DNA of 64,000 nucleotides from Alviniconcha marisindica (GCA_018857735.1 JABMCL010002254.1:62001-126000), one strand, 5' to 3'. Positions 12,408-22,720 are shown, counted from the stretch's first letter. Numbers and translations: made by a program. The notes: generated from the letters alone by a model not told the origin.

Positions 12408-15400
12408 ACACTCTGTAACTTTCATGCCTTCTATAGTTCTAATGTCTTATTCCGTGGTTCAAAACTTTATTAATTGTTTATCAGTCCTGTATTTTCTGTT
12501 ACCATTGATATTTTTGCAACCAAACAAGAAATGTTGATGTACTGTTATAAATAACCAGAAATAGGTCAAACAAGGTGGGCTTATAATATATAGTACACTG
12601 ACAATAACATTGTCATGGTGCAAACTTGCATTCCTCAATCAACACCAACAAGTTTGTATGTTCACAAAATATACCACTATTTCTTCCAAAACTACTAAAA
12701 TATATGCACCATAAAACTGTATGACACTAAATCAGACGCACCTTAAACAGGTACAAGGTTATAATTCAGTATGTAGTTACTCCTGCCAGAACTGACAACT
12801 CGGTGTGTGGCACCATACCACAACATTATCAACTAGGCCAATCAATGTTAGTATGGGGAGACAATTCAAAATAGCACTGGCTTGGTGACCATCTCTACAC
12901 ACAAATAACAACTTGAATGGCAGACTGTCACTGGCACATGACCTTCACCTTCATGGCCTAACTACAGTCTTGCATCATACTGACACTGCACACACTGAAG
13001 ACTAGTTGTTCCTTTCTGTAGGCTACAGAAAGCTGCTTCCTCCTCAAAGTGGAGGGCAAAAATATAATGCAGATGTGTAGAGAAAATCTCTTCTGCAAAT
13101 GACTTGTCTCACAAAGCTCCTCCACAAAGAAGCACAACTAATACACACAACTGTATCTTGTGAAAGTTACCGTCTTTTACTCTCTAGGTGTAAACCATCA
13201 CACCAGCATTACACGTGCTACTGAACTGACTTTCAGCTACATAAGTAAACGTGTTGCATGTCCACAGAGTTGGCCTGTTTTATTAACTGGTTAGAAGGGC
13301 TAGAAAACGGGAGTTCTGGTAGCCGGATCACACCCTCCCGTCTTGGCTGGATTCTCAGTTCTGTCCGCATGTAGTCTTCAGCTCACACCAGGTGCTTTCC
13401 TTTAGTATCTTGTATTGCCTCTGATTGGCGCTGGCTGCAAAGCACTGTCAAGAAGGCCTTGATTGGCCAACACAATTTTATTTATTCAGCAGACTGCCCC
13501 TTCACTAGCAAAAGCTGAGCTTGTACAAACATGTTTCTTGTGGACCATCTAGCATGACAATTTCACTTGTCATGTCTCTGCTGACACTGCATTTTTTCAC
13601 AAACCACTGTTGGTCACACTTGAGTTAGAATCTAGAGGTAATTTATTAGACATGCATACTCATTTCCAACATGAAATTGTAATTATTATTATTACATTTA
13701 ATGAACTTATTATAATAAACCAAGTCAGCATGAGTTGTCATTCTTGACAAACTGTGACTCAGAGTGTCAGTGCCTAGGTACACAGAGGGAACAAACCTTG
13801 TCTACCTACTCCAGTGGTCTAACCCTCCACCCCAATTAAAGTGGGTACTCTCTTTGGGTAGGCTTCTGAGGAACATTGACCCCCCCCCCCCCCCCCACAC
13901 ACACACATACACACCACTAACACTAAGGTAAGCTGCCTTCTTTACTGCCAGAGGAAACATTGCCTACCAGTGGAACCCCTTCCCCCCTCCCAGCCACTCC
14001 ACCCCCCACCCCTACTGCTTAAGTCATAAGTGGGTACTCTCTTGTTGCAGCCTCCTTTACTGTGTGAGAAAACCTTGCCTACGGCAGTAATCACCCGTTC
14101 ACCCTGTTAAAGTGGGTCTTCTCTTGGGGCAGCCTCCTTTACTGTGTGAGAAAACCTTGCCTACGGCAGTAATCACCCGTTCACCCTGTTAAAGTGGGTC
14201 TTCTCTTGGGGCAGCCTCCTTTACTGTGTGAGAAAACCTTGCCTACGGCAGTAATCACCCGTTCACCCTGTTAAAGTGGGTCTTCTCTTGTTGCAGCCTC
14301 CTTTACTGTGTGAGAAAACCTTGCCTACGGCAGTAATCACCCGTTCACCCTGTTAAAATGGGTCTTCTCTTGGGGCAGCCTCCTTTACTGTGTGAGAAAA
14401 CCTTGCCTACGGCAGTAATCACCCATTCACCCTGTTAAAGTGGGTCTTCTCTTGGGGCAGCCTCCTTTACTGTGTGAGAAAACCTTGCCTACGGCAGTAA
14501 TCACCCGTTCACCCTGTTAAAGTGGGTCTTCTCTTGTTGCAGCCTCCTTTACTGTGTGAGAAAACCTTGCCTACGGCAGTAATCACCCATTCACCCTGTT
14601 AAAGTGGGTCTTCTCTTGGGGCAGCCTCCTTTACTGTGTGAGAAAACCTTGCCTACGGCAGTAATCACCCGTTCACCCTGTTAAAGTGGGTCTTCTCTTG
14701 GGGCAGCCTCCTTTACTGTGTGAGAAAACCTTGCCTACGGCAGTAATCACCCATTCACCCTGTTAAAGTGGGTCTTCTCTTGGGGCAGCCTCCTTTACTG
14801 TGTGAGAAAACCTTGCCTACGGCAGTAATCACCCGTTCACCCTGTTAAAGTGGGTCTTCTCTTGGGGCAGCCTCCTTTACTGTGTGAGAAAACCTTGCCT
14901 ACGGCAGTAATCACCCATTCACCCTGTTAAAGTGGGTCTTCTCTTGGGGCAGCCTCCTTTACTGTGTGAGAAAACCTTGCCTACAGCAGTAATCACCCGT
15001 TCACCCGGTTAAAGTGGGTCTTCTCTTGGGGCAGCCTTCACAGCTCAGGAGTTGTGTGAAAGTCCAGATGGAGGCCAGGGCTCCCCATCCCTAATATTCT
15101 GTACAGCTGCTGTGGACATAAAGCAACATTTGAAGAATGGCCTGTCTGATATCACTTATACTGCCTGAGGAAAGAAGGCAGGCTAGTTGACAGCGGAGAC
15201 TGCTGTCACTGTATTAGACCTGGAGGAGAGAAAAACCGCACATATCTACTTTTGCAGCAAAATGGTGAATGCTCAGACAAACACAATTAAAATGAAATCC
15301 CTTTCTTGTACAATCATTATTATTCGTTAGAGGTGAAATTGTGATACAGCATTTTGAAAAGCAGGAATGCTTTCAGCTGTAGTATGCACCACTATCTGGA

Positions 15401-15652
15401 ACAGAAAGGAATTCATTTTCAAACATGTAAAAAAAATTATATCATGGATCTTGTAAGTTTGTGGGATTGTAACATATGTACTATGCATTGTTTCTTTACA
15501 GTTTACTGGATGTACTGATTTCACTGAGTAAGAGAATTGGGTGCTACAAGGTGACACTGGAGTGCAGAGATCACATGGTGCAATTCTACTCACAGTTTGG
15601 ATTTAACATTCCTGATGGGCAGAACTTCATGGAGCAGCGGTGGTTTGACTGA
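2980..15652 (+). CDS. GNPNAT1: Glucosamine 6-phosphate N-acetyltransferase, five coding exons, start exon missing
   Basis: Acetylates glucosamine-6-phosphate with acetyl-CoA to give GlcNAc-6-phosphate in the cytosolic hexosamine pathway that feeds UDP-GlcNAc, hence chitin and glycans (family knowledge). Seen: exons 2980-3136, 5292-5354, 7485-7615, 10088-10149 and 15502-15652 join in frame across GT-AG introns into 187 residues plus TGA; the vertebrate enzyme is about 184. In order: [15 protein letters not shown] near residue 31, an [15 protein letters not shown] strand, the GNAT acetyl-CoA loop [17 protein letters not shown], then CYKVTLEC and the C-terminal FYSQFGF with the conserved Tyr. 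No in-frame ATG exists between the TGA at 2911 and the first exon, nor after the TGA at 2938. The first exon already reaches almost to the family N-terminus, so the missing upstream exon should supply the Met and only a few residues. Introns hold minisatellites and an antisense LINE. The identification is firm; the 5' end is not. Confidence 0.95.
3408..4345. repeat. About 30-bp minisatellite in GNPNAT1 intron
   Basis: Roughly 30 copies of a unit built on ACAACACAGCTCTAGGCAAG and AAACAACAA, with length variants from 20 to 32 bp. The right end drifts into ACACAGAGGCGAGAAACAAC variants. Open frames inside it are repeat products. Confidence 0.95.
4602..4640. repeat. (CA)n microsatellite
   Basis: About 19 CA dinucleotides. 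Confidence 0.95.
4794..4810 (-). repeat. Short interstitial telomere-like repeat
   Basis: About 2.5 units of CCCTAA. An oppositely oriented TTAGGG pair lies 250 bp away at 5058. Confidence 0.6.
5058..5074 (+). repeat. Short interstitial telomere-like repeat
   Basis: GGGTAGGGTTAGGGTTAG, about two TTAGGG units. Too short to imply a telomere. Confidence 0.6.
5292..5354 (+). CDS. GNPNAT1: GNPNAT1 exon
   Basis: Flanked by TTGTGTTGCAG and GTAAAC. With the preceding G it reads [21 protein letters not shown] and leaves one base. It matches the segment between the first beta strand and the helical region of the acetyltransferase. Confidence 0.92.
5355..6321. other. GNPNAT1 intron, nothing recognised
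   Basis: AT-rich; no protein similarity, RNA gene or repeat recognised by eye. Confidence 0.5.
6322..6475. repeat. 70-bp tandem duplication
   Basis: TGCATGGTTATTATGTGTAG starts units at 6322 and 6392, with a third truncated unit at 6458. Confidence 0.85.
7296..7440. repeat. Long (CA)n microsatellite before a GNPNAT1 exon
   Basis: CA tract interrupted once around 7356-7378; it ends 45 bp upstream of the exon at 7485. The poly-Val-Cys and poly-His-Thr frames over it are not genes. Confidence 0.95.
7485..7615 (+). CDS. GNPNAT1: GNPNAT1 exon
   Basis: Acceptor TTCTTCTTCTCAG and donor GTAAGG. Encodes [20 protein letters not shown] followed by [18 protein letters not shown] and IHSATA, ending in phase 0. 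The acceptor lies 45 bp after the end of a long CA microsatellite. Confidence 0.95.
7860..9665 (-). mobile_element. Decayed LINE with reverse transcriptase and RNase H, family B
   Basis: Minus strand, N to C: RT parts ([14 protein letters not shown] near 9370; [10 protein letters not shown] near 9050; ADDDFTYKT near 8930), the thumb region [20 protein letters not shown] near 8600, [12 protein letters not shown] near 8390, then RNase H with [10 protein letters not shown] near 8110 and [13 protein letters not shown] near 7920. Several frameshifts and stops. A close relative on the + strand lies at 34.5-36.0 kb. It is antisense in a GNPNAT1 intron. Confidence 0.85.
9666..10087. other. GNPNAT1 intron, mostly unassigned
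   Basis: Contains near 9940 a short GTCCTGAGGTGACC match to the 3' end of dispersed repeat R2 (see 55425-55960). Otherwise nothing recognised. Confidence 0.45.
10088..10149 (+). CDS. GNPNAT1: GNPNAT1 exon with the acetyl-CoA binding loop
   Basis: Acceptor TTTGTTTGCAG, donor GTAAGT. Encodes [20 protein letters not shown] plus two bases of a Val codon completed by the next exon. This contains the GNAT motif A signature RGxxLG that holds the acetyl-CoA pyrophosphate. Confidence 0.96.
10562..11095. repeat. Diverged tandem duplication of about 250 bp in GNPNAT1 intron
   Basis: Two halves, about 10562-10820 and 10849-11095, share ordered blocks: ACAATnGGTnTGAGTGG, ACTGAGAAATAAGAAA versus TTGAAAAATAAGAAA, AAACTGTTTATT versus AAGCTGTTTATT, and CATCTTTTGAGTGCAC versus CATATTTTGAGGGCAC. 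Confidence 0.75.
11096..11523. other. GNPNAT1 intron, nothing recognised
   Basis: No coding or repeat signal beyond short homopolymers. Confidence 0.45.
11524..11700. repeat. About 80-bp tandem duplication
   Basis: TGTATTTGTATTTTATTATA and AAATTCTGCAAGGGATACTG occur twice in the same order. Confidence 0.9.
11701..13775. other. GNPNAT1 intron, nothing recognised apart from a (GT)n
   Basis: A GT tract at 12374-12406. No protein family was recognised in any frame. Confidence 0.45.
13776..15040. repeat. 82-bp minisatellite in GNPNAT1 intron, with degenerate left flank
   Basis: About 12 near-identical 82-bp units from 14028 on, built on GTGGGTCTTCTCTTGGGGCA, CCTCCTTTACTGTGTGAG, AAAACCTTGCCTACGGCAGT and AATCACCCGTTCACCCTGTT. 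Two diverged units at 13776-14027 look ancestral. Each unit has a CTTCTCTTG(G/T)(G/T)GCAG stretch resembling a 3' splice site. Confidence 0.97.
15502..15652 (+). CDS. GNPNAT1: GNPNAT1 last coding exon
   Basis: Acceptor TTTCTTTACAG. Encodes [20 protein letters not shown], then [17 protein letters not shown] and the tail [12 protein letters not shown], with TGA at 15650-15652. FYSQFGF is the C-terminal family motif. Confidence 0.95.
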
Positions 15653-16504
15653 AAACATTCATTCCAAAGTCACGATGTAGCTGCTTGAATGACGGCAGAT
15701 GCTGCGTAAACCTACATGCAAGAAATCAGCTGTTCACAAGATTTCACCCCTCTCTGGCTAAAGTTCAGCGGATAGATGATACCCACTATTGACATGCTTT
15801 GTGGCTTGCTTTAGTTTTGGACACCTTTCAGTGTTTTCACTGGACTGTGTTAATTTGAATCTCCTTCAGTGGGTTAAAGCACCCCCTGTCTCAGGAAGCC
15901 ATGAGCTGAACAACCTGTGTGCCAGACACATGCCTGTTGTAAAGATCTGTGTTGAATGTACTAAAACTGCGTTCTGTCCTGAACAATTCTATTCAAACTA
16001 TGCAGCTGTGATTACACTGTGTTGTGGGGAGTTGAAAATCGTTGTGAATGTACATCTGTGAGTTCTACATTATTGAGTTAAAACCATTGAGTAGAAAGAA
16101 AAAGAAGAACAAAACACCCAAGGTTTCAGTGTAGTAAACCAACAGGTGATTAATCAGTTATGCGGTGTAAACCTCTCTCTTCATTATCACCCCCCCCCCC
16201 CCCCCCCAGCTTGATTATATTTTCTATTTAAACTGTTAAGATGATGGGAGATATATATATATGATGGGGATGAGGGGTATTGCTTGCTGATTGTGTAACA
16301 GCAAAAATCACTGTACATTCTGCACATGTCTTTTGTTGCACTATGCTATGCCATATCAATCACAGGTACACTAAACCAAGTGGTTTATGTGAGTGTGTGC
16401 ATGGAATAACTGTGTGTGTGATTGAATGACTGTTATAAGACTCTTTTTTTTCTGTATGAGGAGGAAGGAGTAAGGAAAAGTTCTTTTTACATATAATGAT
16501 CTTT
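15653..16504 (+). other. Putative GNPNAT1 3' UTR and downstream flank
   Basis: No further coding exon. Poly-C at 16191-16207 and (TA)n at 16252. An AATAAA hexamer occurs at 16614, but in unrelated repeat sequence, so the polyadenylation site is unresolved. Confidence 0.4.
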
Positions 16505-16610
16505 GTGCACAAATGTTGTGAGTATTTTTGAGTGTGAATTTTGTGGTGATCTTAATGTGTGAATGTTGTGGATATTTGTATGAATGTTGTGGGTATTTTT
16601 GTGTGTATAT
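16505..16610. repeat. About 30-bp minisatellite, left part
   Basis: Degenerate units of TGTGAATGTTGTGGGTATTT type. The same repeat resumes at 17480. Confidence 0.8.
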
Positions 16611-16651
16611 AATAATAAATGCATTTCTGTTGCGCCAAATCCCTCAATGAC

Positions 16652-17168
16652 TATTGGGTGATTCAGGTGGGGTTGTTAACTCCCTTGACTTTTGCCCGGC
16701 ATTGCTTAAGTCCCCTGGCTGCTTTTAATTCTGGTGCGTACTTTCTTCGCAATGGAAGGTGGTGACAGTGAATTTGCGAATTTTACACTGCCGACTTTAA
16801 AGGCCTTTTTGAGGCCCGTAGTCATAATGTGTCTGGAAATAAGCAACAACTTGTTGCTCGTGCTATAGGATGCCCCAAAACGCATTTTTTCTAAGAACTC
16901 GTGATCTTCTGGTCAGATGAAAAAAGACGCAAAGACGCTTTTTTTCCACCCTCCATCCCCTTTCCACAGTAATTTTTGCAACTGCAACAGTATTGGCATT
17001 TGTACTGCTTCGCAATTCTAGGTTCAACTTCCACTATTATACACAGCATGAAGCAACGCCTACTCAGAAATCGTCCCGGAAGTGCGCTGCGACCTCTCGC
17101 GACTTCTTGCATGAAAGATTACAAAGCGCATTCACTCTAGCAAACCAGCTTCGCTGAATCGCCCAATA
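16652..17168. mobile_element. MITE-like element with 13-bp terminal inverted repeats and TA flanks
   Basis: TTGGGTGATTCAG at 16654-16666 is mirrored by CTGAATCGCCCAA at 17154-17166, one mismatch, each flanked by TA as in TA-target-site DNA transposons. Length 517 bp. It lies inside an older minisatellite and contains a broken SAP-like coding remnant. Confidence 0.65.
16752..16894 (+). pseudogene. Frameshifted SAP-like domain remnant inside the MITE
   Basis: An ATG opens MEGGDSEFANFTLPTLKAFL; after a single frame slip the other frame reads EARSHNVSGNKQQLVARAIG then CPKTHFF and stop. LKAFL..R....SGNK..LVAR has the spacing of SAP helix-extension-helix DNA-binding motifs. Inferred to be left over from the autonomous parent element. 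Confidence 0.5.
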
Positions 17169-17239
17169 CATGTGTGAGGCTCAAAGAGCTATGCATGAAA
17201 CACTACAACAATATACAACCTAATTTAATAATGCATTAC

Positions 17240-17365
17240 ATATTATCCCCCTCTGTCCCTCCCACTCCCTTGCATCCACATACTCTCACTTACACTCAAT
17301 CTCACAACCCCTCGCGTCCCCCTCTCTCTCTTCCAGTCTCTCTCCACCTCCCATCCCTCCAGAAT
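17240..17365. other. Pyrimidine-rich tract
   Basis: C/T-dominated sequence of irregular composition on the + strand. No gene. Confidence 0.6.
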
Positions 17366-17479
17366 CATCAGTCAGCCAGTGAAGATGTCAGCAGCAAAAA
17401 AATCAAGTACAGCATCCAATGCCTGTAAAAGGGGTAGAGTGTGTGTGAATTATGCTGTGTGTGTGTGTGTTTCCTGGGA

Positions 17480-17695
17480 ATTTTAACATGTGAATGTTGT
17501 GGGTATTTAATGTGTGAATATTGTGTGTAAGATTGTTGTAGGTATTTGAATGTGTGAATGTTGTGGGTATTTGAGTTTGTGAATGATGTGGATATTTTAA
17601 TGTGGATATTTTTATATGTGAATACTATCCATATTTTAATGTGTGAATGTTGTGGACATTTTGATGTGTGACTGTAGTGGGTATTTTTACATACA
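17480..17695. repeat. About 30-bp minisatellite, right part
   Basis: Units such as GTGTGAATGTTGTGGGTATT resume here, matching 16505-16610. The intervening 870 bp contains the MITE. Confidence 0.8.
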
Positions 17696-17811
17696 AATAT
17701 GGCAGATGTAGTGCTGTGCTGGGTATGGTGCTACTGAAAACTTATACTTCTTCCCATCCTCTCTGTACTGAAGGCCTTGGTCAGAGTCAGTGATGCAGCA
17801 GCCACCCTTTC

Positions 17812-18152
17812 ACCTGTATCACCACCTGCCTCATCTCAGACACAGGCAGGTGTTCTGTTGCATCATTTTCCTTGCACCAACCAAACTTCCACCTGTCTCC
17901 CCACCTGCCCCATCTCAGACACAGGCAGGTGTCCTGTCGTATTTTCCTTGGAGCCAACCAAATTATCTTCTGTCTTCTCACCTGCCCCATCTCAGACACA
18001 GGCAGGTGTCCTGTCATATTTTCCTTGGAGCCAACCAAATTATCTTCTGTCTTCTCACCTGCCCCATCTCAGACACAGGCAGGTGTCCTGTCATATTTTC
18101 CTTGGAGCCAACCAAATTATCTTCTGTCTTCTCACCTGCCCCATCTCACTGG
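17812..18152. repeat. 77-bp minisatellite
   Basis: About 4.4 units containing CATCTCAGACACAGGCAGGT, CATATTTTCCTTGGAGCCAA and AATTATCTTCTGTCTTCTCA. Confidence 0.95.
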
Positions 18153-18299
18153 GTGTAAACTCAAGGCTGCCCCACTGGTGGGGAGTCATGCTTGTGATGC
18201 TTCAATCTGAAAGTAATCTCATGATTGATGTTCTGCTGAAAATTATTATTTGTGTTCATCCATGCATAGCAGAGTCCTCACTAAGGGAACTAATGAAGC

Positions 18300-18682
18300 T
18301 TGTATGCCCCAGTTTATGGTTTTCAGGATAATATGCCCCAGTGTATGGTTTTCAGGCAACTATGCCCCAGTTTATGGTTTTCAGGCTAATAATTGTAATA
18401 TGCCCCAGTGTATGGTTTTCAGGCTAATAATTGTAATATGCCCCAGTGTATGGTTTTCAGGCAACTATGCCCCAGTTTATGGTTTTCAGGATAATATGCC
18501 CCAGTGTATGGTTTTCAGGCTAATAATTGTAATATGCCCCAGTGTATGGTTTTCAGGCAACTATGCCCCAGTTTATGGTTTTCAGGATAATATGCCCCAG
18601 TGTATGGTTTTCAGGCTAATAATTGTAATATGCCCCAGTGTATGGTTTTCAGGCAACAATGCCCCAGTTTATGGTTTCAGAG
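18300..18682. repeat. 28/37-bp higher-order minisatellite
   Basis: Units of TATGCCCCAGTGTATGGTTTTCAGG alternate with spacers ATAA, CAAC or CTAATAATTGTAA in a repeating order, about 14 units. Confidence 0.93.
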
Positions 18683-19185
18683 GTCATGCATGCTTGTGAG
18701 GGTCCTTTTCCTGTCCTTTCTGTTTGATAGAGTCCTTCCTCTTCTTTTCACTGCAGGTCAGTCTTTTTAGGCTTGATTACATTTGTACCCGGATGACATT
18801 AAAGTTTTTTTAGTATAATAGTAATGAAAAAATGTGTTATGTGTTTGGATTTTATAATAGTATTTTGATTAAGAAAAGCAAAATGTTGTCTTTTGTCGTG
18901 TGTGTTTTCTGCAAGAAAGCATATTACCAGTGTGCATACCTAACATTCCCTGAAGCTACCCCTTCACTAGTCCTAGGGCAGTATAGAACAGCCTGAGCTT
19001 GTTTACAGTTGTACTTTGTTAGGCAGTAACAGTTTAGAGACAGTAAACTCTAAAACTGAGTACATGACATGACCTTATTCATGAATACAATGTGAAATGC
19101 ATTTCTCAAGTCAAGACTGAACCTGTGGTTTTTATTTCAGGCAGTTGTAACAGTTAGTCCCCTGATGTAACTGTGGTGTTAGACT

Positions 19186-19440
19186 GATCATGCAATGTAG
19201 ATCAGTTTGTTTTTGTACTGATCCATGCTTGATTGTGATCATGCAATGTAGATCAGTTTGTTTTTGTACTGATCCATGCTTGATTGTGATCATGCAATGT
19301 AGATCAGTTTGTTTTTGTACTGATCCATGCTTGATTGTGATCATGCAATGTAGATCAGTTTGTTTTTGTACTGATCCATGCTTGATTGTGATCATGCAAT
19401 GTAGATCAGTTTGTTTTTGTACTGATCCATGCTTGATTGT
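19186..19440. repeat. 51-bp minisatellite, five perfect units
   Basis: Unit begins GATCATGCAATGTAGATCAG and contains GTACTGATCCATGCTTG. 51 is a multiple of three, so frames stay open on both strands. GATCAGTTTG and GTACTGATC inside the unit give it a weak dyad. Confidence 0.97.
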
Positions 19441-20055
19441 TCATATTGTTGTTTTCGGTTCAGTATGGAAAGCACTTTGATCCACATGCTTGTATATCAC
19501 AGCATATTTGGAATTTGTTTATTACTATTATATTTATTTAAAATATGAGAAAAGTATAAGATTTAAAAAATAAAAAGTTTTTGCCAAGCGCATCATTGTG
19601 GGGCTTTTATTCACAACAGCATGCTTCCGTCCATCACAGTGTATTTTTCGTTCACTCATTCAGACTGCTTTACATAACAGTTACATTTAAATATGGTTGT
19701 TTCATATCCTTATTATACAAGTACACATTATTAGCACATCTTAATTATTATGTGTATGGGTGTGATCTGCACATGTTGGAAATATAAAGATTGCAATCAC
19801 TGTAATATTTACCTGCATGCGTTCGTGTGTCACTGTCTGTGTGAAAGTGCTTGAACTTGTGCCTGTGTGTGCTTTTAAATCAACAAGCATTGCATATTTG
19901 ACAAACAATGTCAAAAATATAAGATAATTGTTACAATTATTGGGTTTGATTAGTACATATGTATGTGCATACTATTAGCAGTAGTGTAATTGTGTGCATG
20001 AATTAAATTTTTATAGACTATTGTGATAACATTTTGTTTCTAAACTTAACCCTAA
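19441..20055. other. Intergenic, nothing recognised
   Basis: AT-rich, no coding or repeat signal found. Confidence 0.45.
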
Positions 20056-21400
20056 AACACAAATGCAGAAGGTCTGGAAAGCCATTAAAAAGATAAATGG
20101 TAAACGGCCTTTGAATTTGATAACCATTTAAAGGTTAATGGTACTCTTATTACTGACCAAAAAAAACAAAAAAAAGTTGCAGAACAGATAGCCACAAATC
20201 TTTTTGAAAATTCTTCAACAGAGAATTCTGCTTCTGATTTTCAAAGCATTCAAATGATAAAAAAGGTGCCTTGACTTTTCTTCTAAAAATGAAGAATATA
20301 ACCTGCCTTTCTCAGTGACCGAATTGAAACTGTGGTTGCAAAGAGCCAACGACTCTGCCACTGGTAAGGACCCGGTTCATTATCAACTTTTAACCCATCT
20401 TCTAGACCGCTTCAGTTCATCGTGTACAACCACATCTGCGAATCTGGCTGTTTTCCACCATCGAGGCAAAAGTGGAGTAATTTCCATTCCCAAACCCATC
20501 TACTAGACTGCTTTATCCTATACAACCACATCTGCGAATCTGGCTGTTTTCCACCATCGAGACAAAAGTGGAGTAATTCCCATTCCCAAATCCATCTACT
20601 AGACTGCTTTATCCTGTACAACCACATCTGCGAATCTCCACCATCAAGGCAAAAGTGGAGTAATTCCCATTCCCAAACCCATCTACTAGACTGCTTTATC
20701 CTGTACAACCACATCTGCGAATCTCCACCATCAAGGCAAAAGGGGTAGTAATTCCCATTCCCAAACCCATCTACTAGACTGCTTTATCCTGTACAACCAC
20801 ATCTGCGAATCTGGCTGTTTTCCACCATCGAGGCAAAAGTGGTAGTAATTCCCATTCCCAAACCCAGTCAAGACCATTTGGAACCCAGGAACTTTAGACC
20901 CATTGCATTAACCGGCAGTCTGTGCAAAATGATGGAGACGATGATGTCCCTTGAGTGTCAGGGTCTCCTTTCGGAGAAGCAGTATGGTTTTAGGAAGAAC
21001 CACAGTATGTTGGATCCACTCATTCGTTTTGAAACGTTTATCGTAAATGTCTTTTTTAACAGAGTATGCCCTAGGTGTCACCTGCCCAAAGTCTCTTTGT
21101 GGAAGTGCATGAACTGTCCCTGGCTTGTCACCAGCTAACACTTGCTTTAAATTATGTTCTGACACTAAAATCTCTACTAGAAAATCCAGCTTACAGTTGC
21201 GTTCTTAAACCCAAAAATGTTAAACTATTTGAAGACTCACTGTCAAAAACAGCAACTCTTGCCATCTGTATGCTACCCCACCTAGAGAAATCCAAAATGA
21301 ATCTGGAACTGAAACTGGTGATGCCTCTTTTTTGGACATACTCCTTGGATACTTTCAGCCCCTACAGTCCAGTTTGATCTAACTAAATTAAGACATGACT
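20056..21400 (+). mobile_element. Decayed LINE (RT to RNase H linker), family C
   Basis: In order: QKVWKAIKKINGK near 20065; FSVTELKLWLQRANDSATGK near 20310; a tandem-duplicated stretch; VVIPIPKPSQDHLEPRNF and RPIALTGSLCKMMETMM near 20840-20940; LLSEKQYGFRKNHSMLDPLI near 20970; then a jump past the catalytic YxDD region to LKSLLENPAYSCVLKPKNVK near 21160. An RT core deletion and many stops make it inactive. Confidence 0.8.
20405..20875. repeat. Tandem duplication inside a LINE RT
   Basis: Five to six units of about 94 or 76 bp containing CTAGACTGCTTTATCCTGTA, CAACCACATCTGCGAATCT and AAAAGTGGAGTAATTCCCAT. These correspond to the RT segment just before VIPIPKP. Confidence 0.93.
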
Positions 21401-21424
21401 AACCCTGAAACTTACGAACAGTTT

Positions 21425-22365
21425 TATCTGCAACTTGTTACAGGCTGTCCTTCGATCATCTTCTGACAAACTGCTCTGTGTCCCACGTGTTAACTTGAAA
21501 AGTGCCGGTGCAAGGTCTTTCCAATATCAGGCGCCTTGTGTGTGGAACTCTGTCCCGATACAAACCCGATTGTCTCCATCTCTCATATCTTTTAAATCCA
21601 GCCTCAAAATGCACCTCTTCCGCAATGCCTTCACCTGAGTCTCTGAAACTGTCACCGAGGGCATGGGTTGCTGGGGGGGGCTGCAAAGCGTGGGACTAAC
21701 AGGAGAGCCTGCTGCTGCTGGCACTTTTTCATCTGCTGTGTGTGTGTGTGTGTGTGCTGTGTGTCATACTGTGGATGTGTGTGGTGTGTGTCACAGTGTG
21801 GATGTGTGTGTGTGGGCACGCTCACATGAAGTGTGGGTGTGCAGGTGTCTGTAATCATAGTGGGTGGCTGTGTGTGAAATGTTTTAGTGTTGATGTATGC
21901 ATTGACAATACTTGTGCTTTTCTGATTGTCATGATGTACTTGTGCTTTTCTGATTGTCATGTTCATATCAATGTATGCATTATTTGATAGTACTTGTGTT
22001 TATTTGAGTGTGTGTGAAATACTTTAATATCAATGTATGCATTATTTGATAGTACTTGTGTTTATTTGAGTGTGTGTGAAATGCTTTAATATCAATGTAC
22101 GCATTATTTGATAGTACTTGTGTTTATTTGAGTATGTGTGAAATGCTCTAATATCAATGTACGCATTTACAGTACTTGTGCTTTTTCTTTTTTGTTTTTG
22201 TTTGTTTCATCCTGGCTTTTTGTCATGTTGATAGTGATGTACGCATTTATAGTACTTGTGCTTTTTGGATTGTCAAGTGGATTTTGATGCTGATAATGTA
22301 CAGCGCCACGAGCTTGTCATTTTTAAAAAAATAGGGTATAGCACTATATAAGAGTTATTATTCCT
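21425..22365 (+). mobile_element. CR1-like LINE 3' end with repetitive 3' region
   Basis: Coding tail: AVLRSSSDKLLCVPRVN, ARSFQYQAPCVWNSVP and SLISFKSSLKMHLFRNAF at 21435-21638. The stretch TGTACAGCGCCACGAG followed by TATAGCACTATATAAGAG at 22295-22350 is the usual CR1-type 3' terminus. Confidence 0.75.
21890..22260. repeat. About 62-bp degenerate minisatellite in LINE 3' region
   Basis: Five to six units sharing AGTACTTGTG, TTTATTTGAGTGTGTGTGAA and AATATCAATGTATGCATT. Confidence 0.88.
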
Positions 22366-22639
22366 AATTTTTTGTTTTGTTTTGTTTGTTGACTTACTGT
22401 TCAAAGACACAGGAAGGAGTCGCTGTGGTGGCTGTCTCCATTACACAGTTGCAAACCATACACTTGTTCACTTCTGGATGACTGTTCTGTATTTAGACAT
22501 CTTTCCCATTCTAAAGAAGATTTTTTTGATATTATCTGACCCCTTTCATCCATACAAGCTATATCTAACATGAAGTATGATCACCAATCCTGGTAAAGAT
22601 TTTAGAACTCCATATGGAATTACATGTTATTACTTTATT

Positions 22640-22720
22640 GTTGACCTTGTAAAGCACAGCGTGCTGACCCTTGTCAGTGAGATACAGCACTGTAGAAGTG
22701 ACTGCTATTAATATTATTAA
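22640..22720 (+). mobile_element. LINE 3' terminus remnant
   Basis: TTGTAAAGCACAGCGTGC and GATACAGCACTGTAGAAGTG followed by an ATT-rich tail resemble CR1/L2-type 3' ends. Confidence 0.5.

Noticed and set aside
16614..16619. AATAAA as GNPNAT1 polyadenylation signal
   Set aside because: About 960 bp after the stop, in sequence disrupted by repeats and a MITE; no downstream GT-rich element was evaluated.
18250..18699. Repetitive 149-codon frame
   Set aside because: Explained by the 28/37-bp array; no start context or domain.
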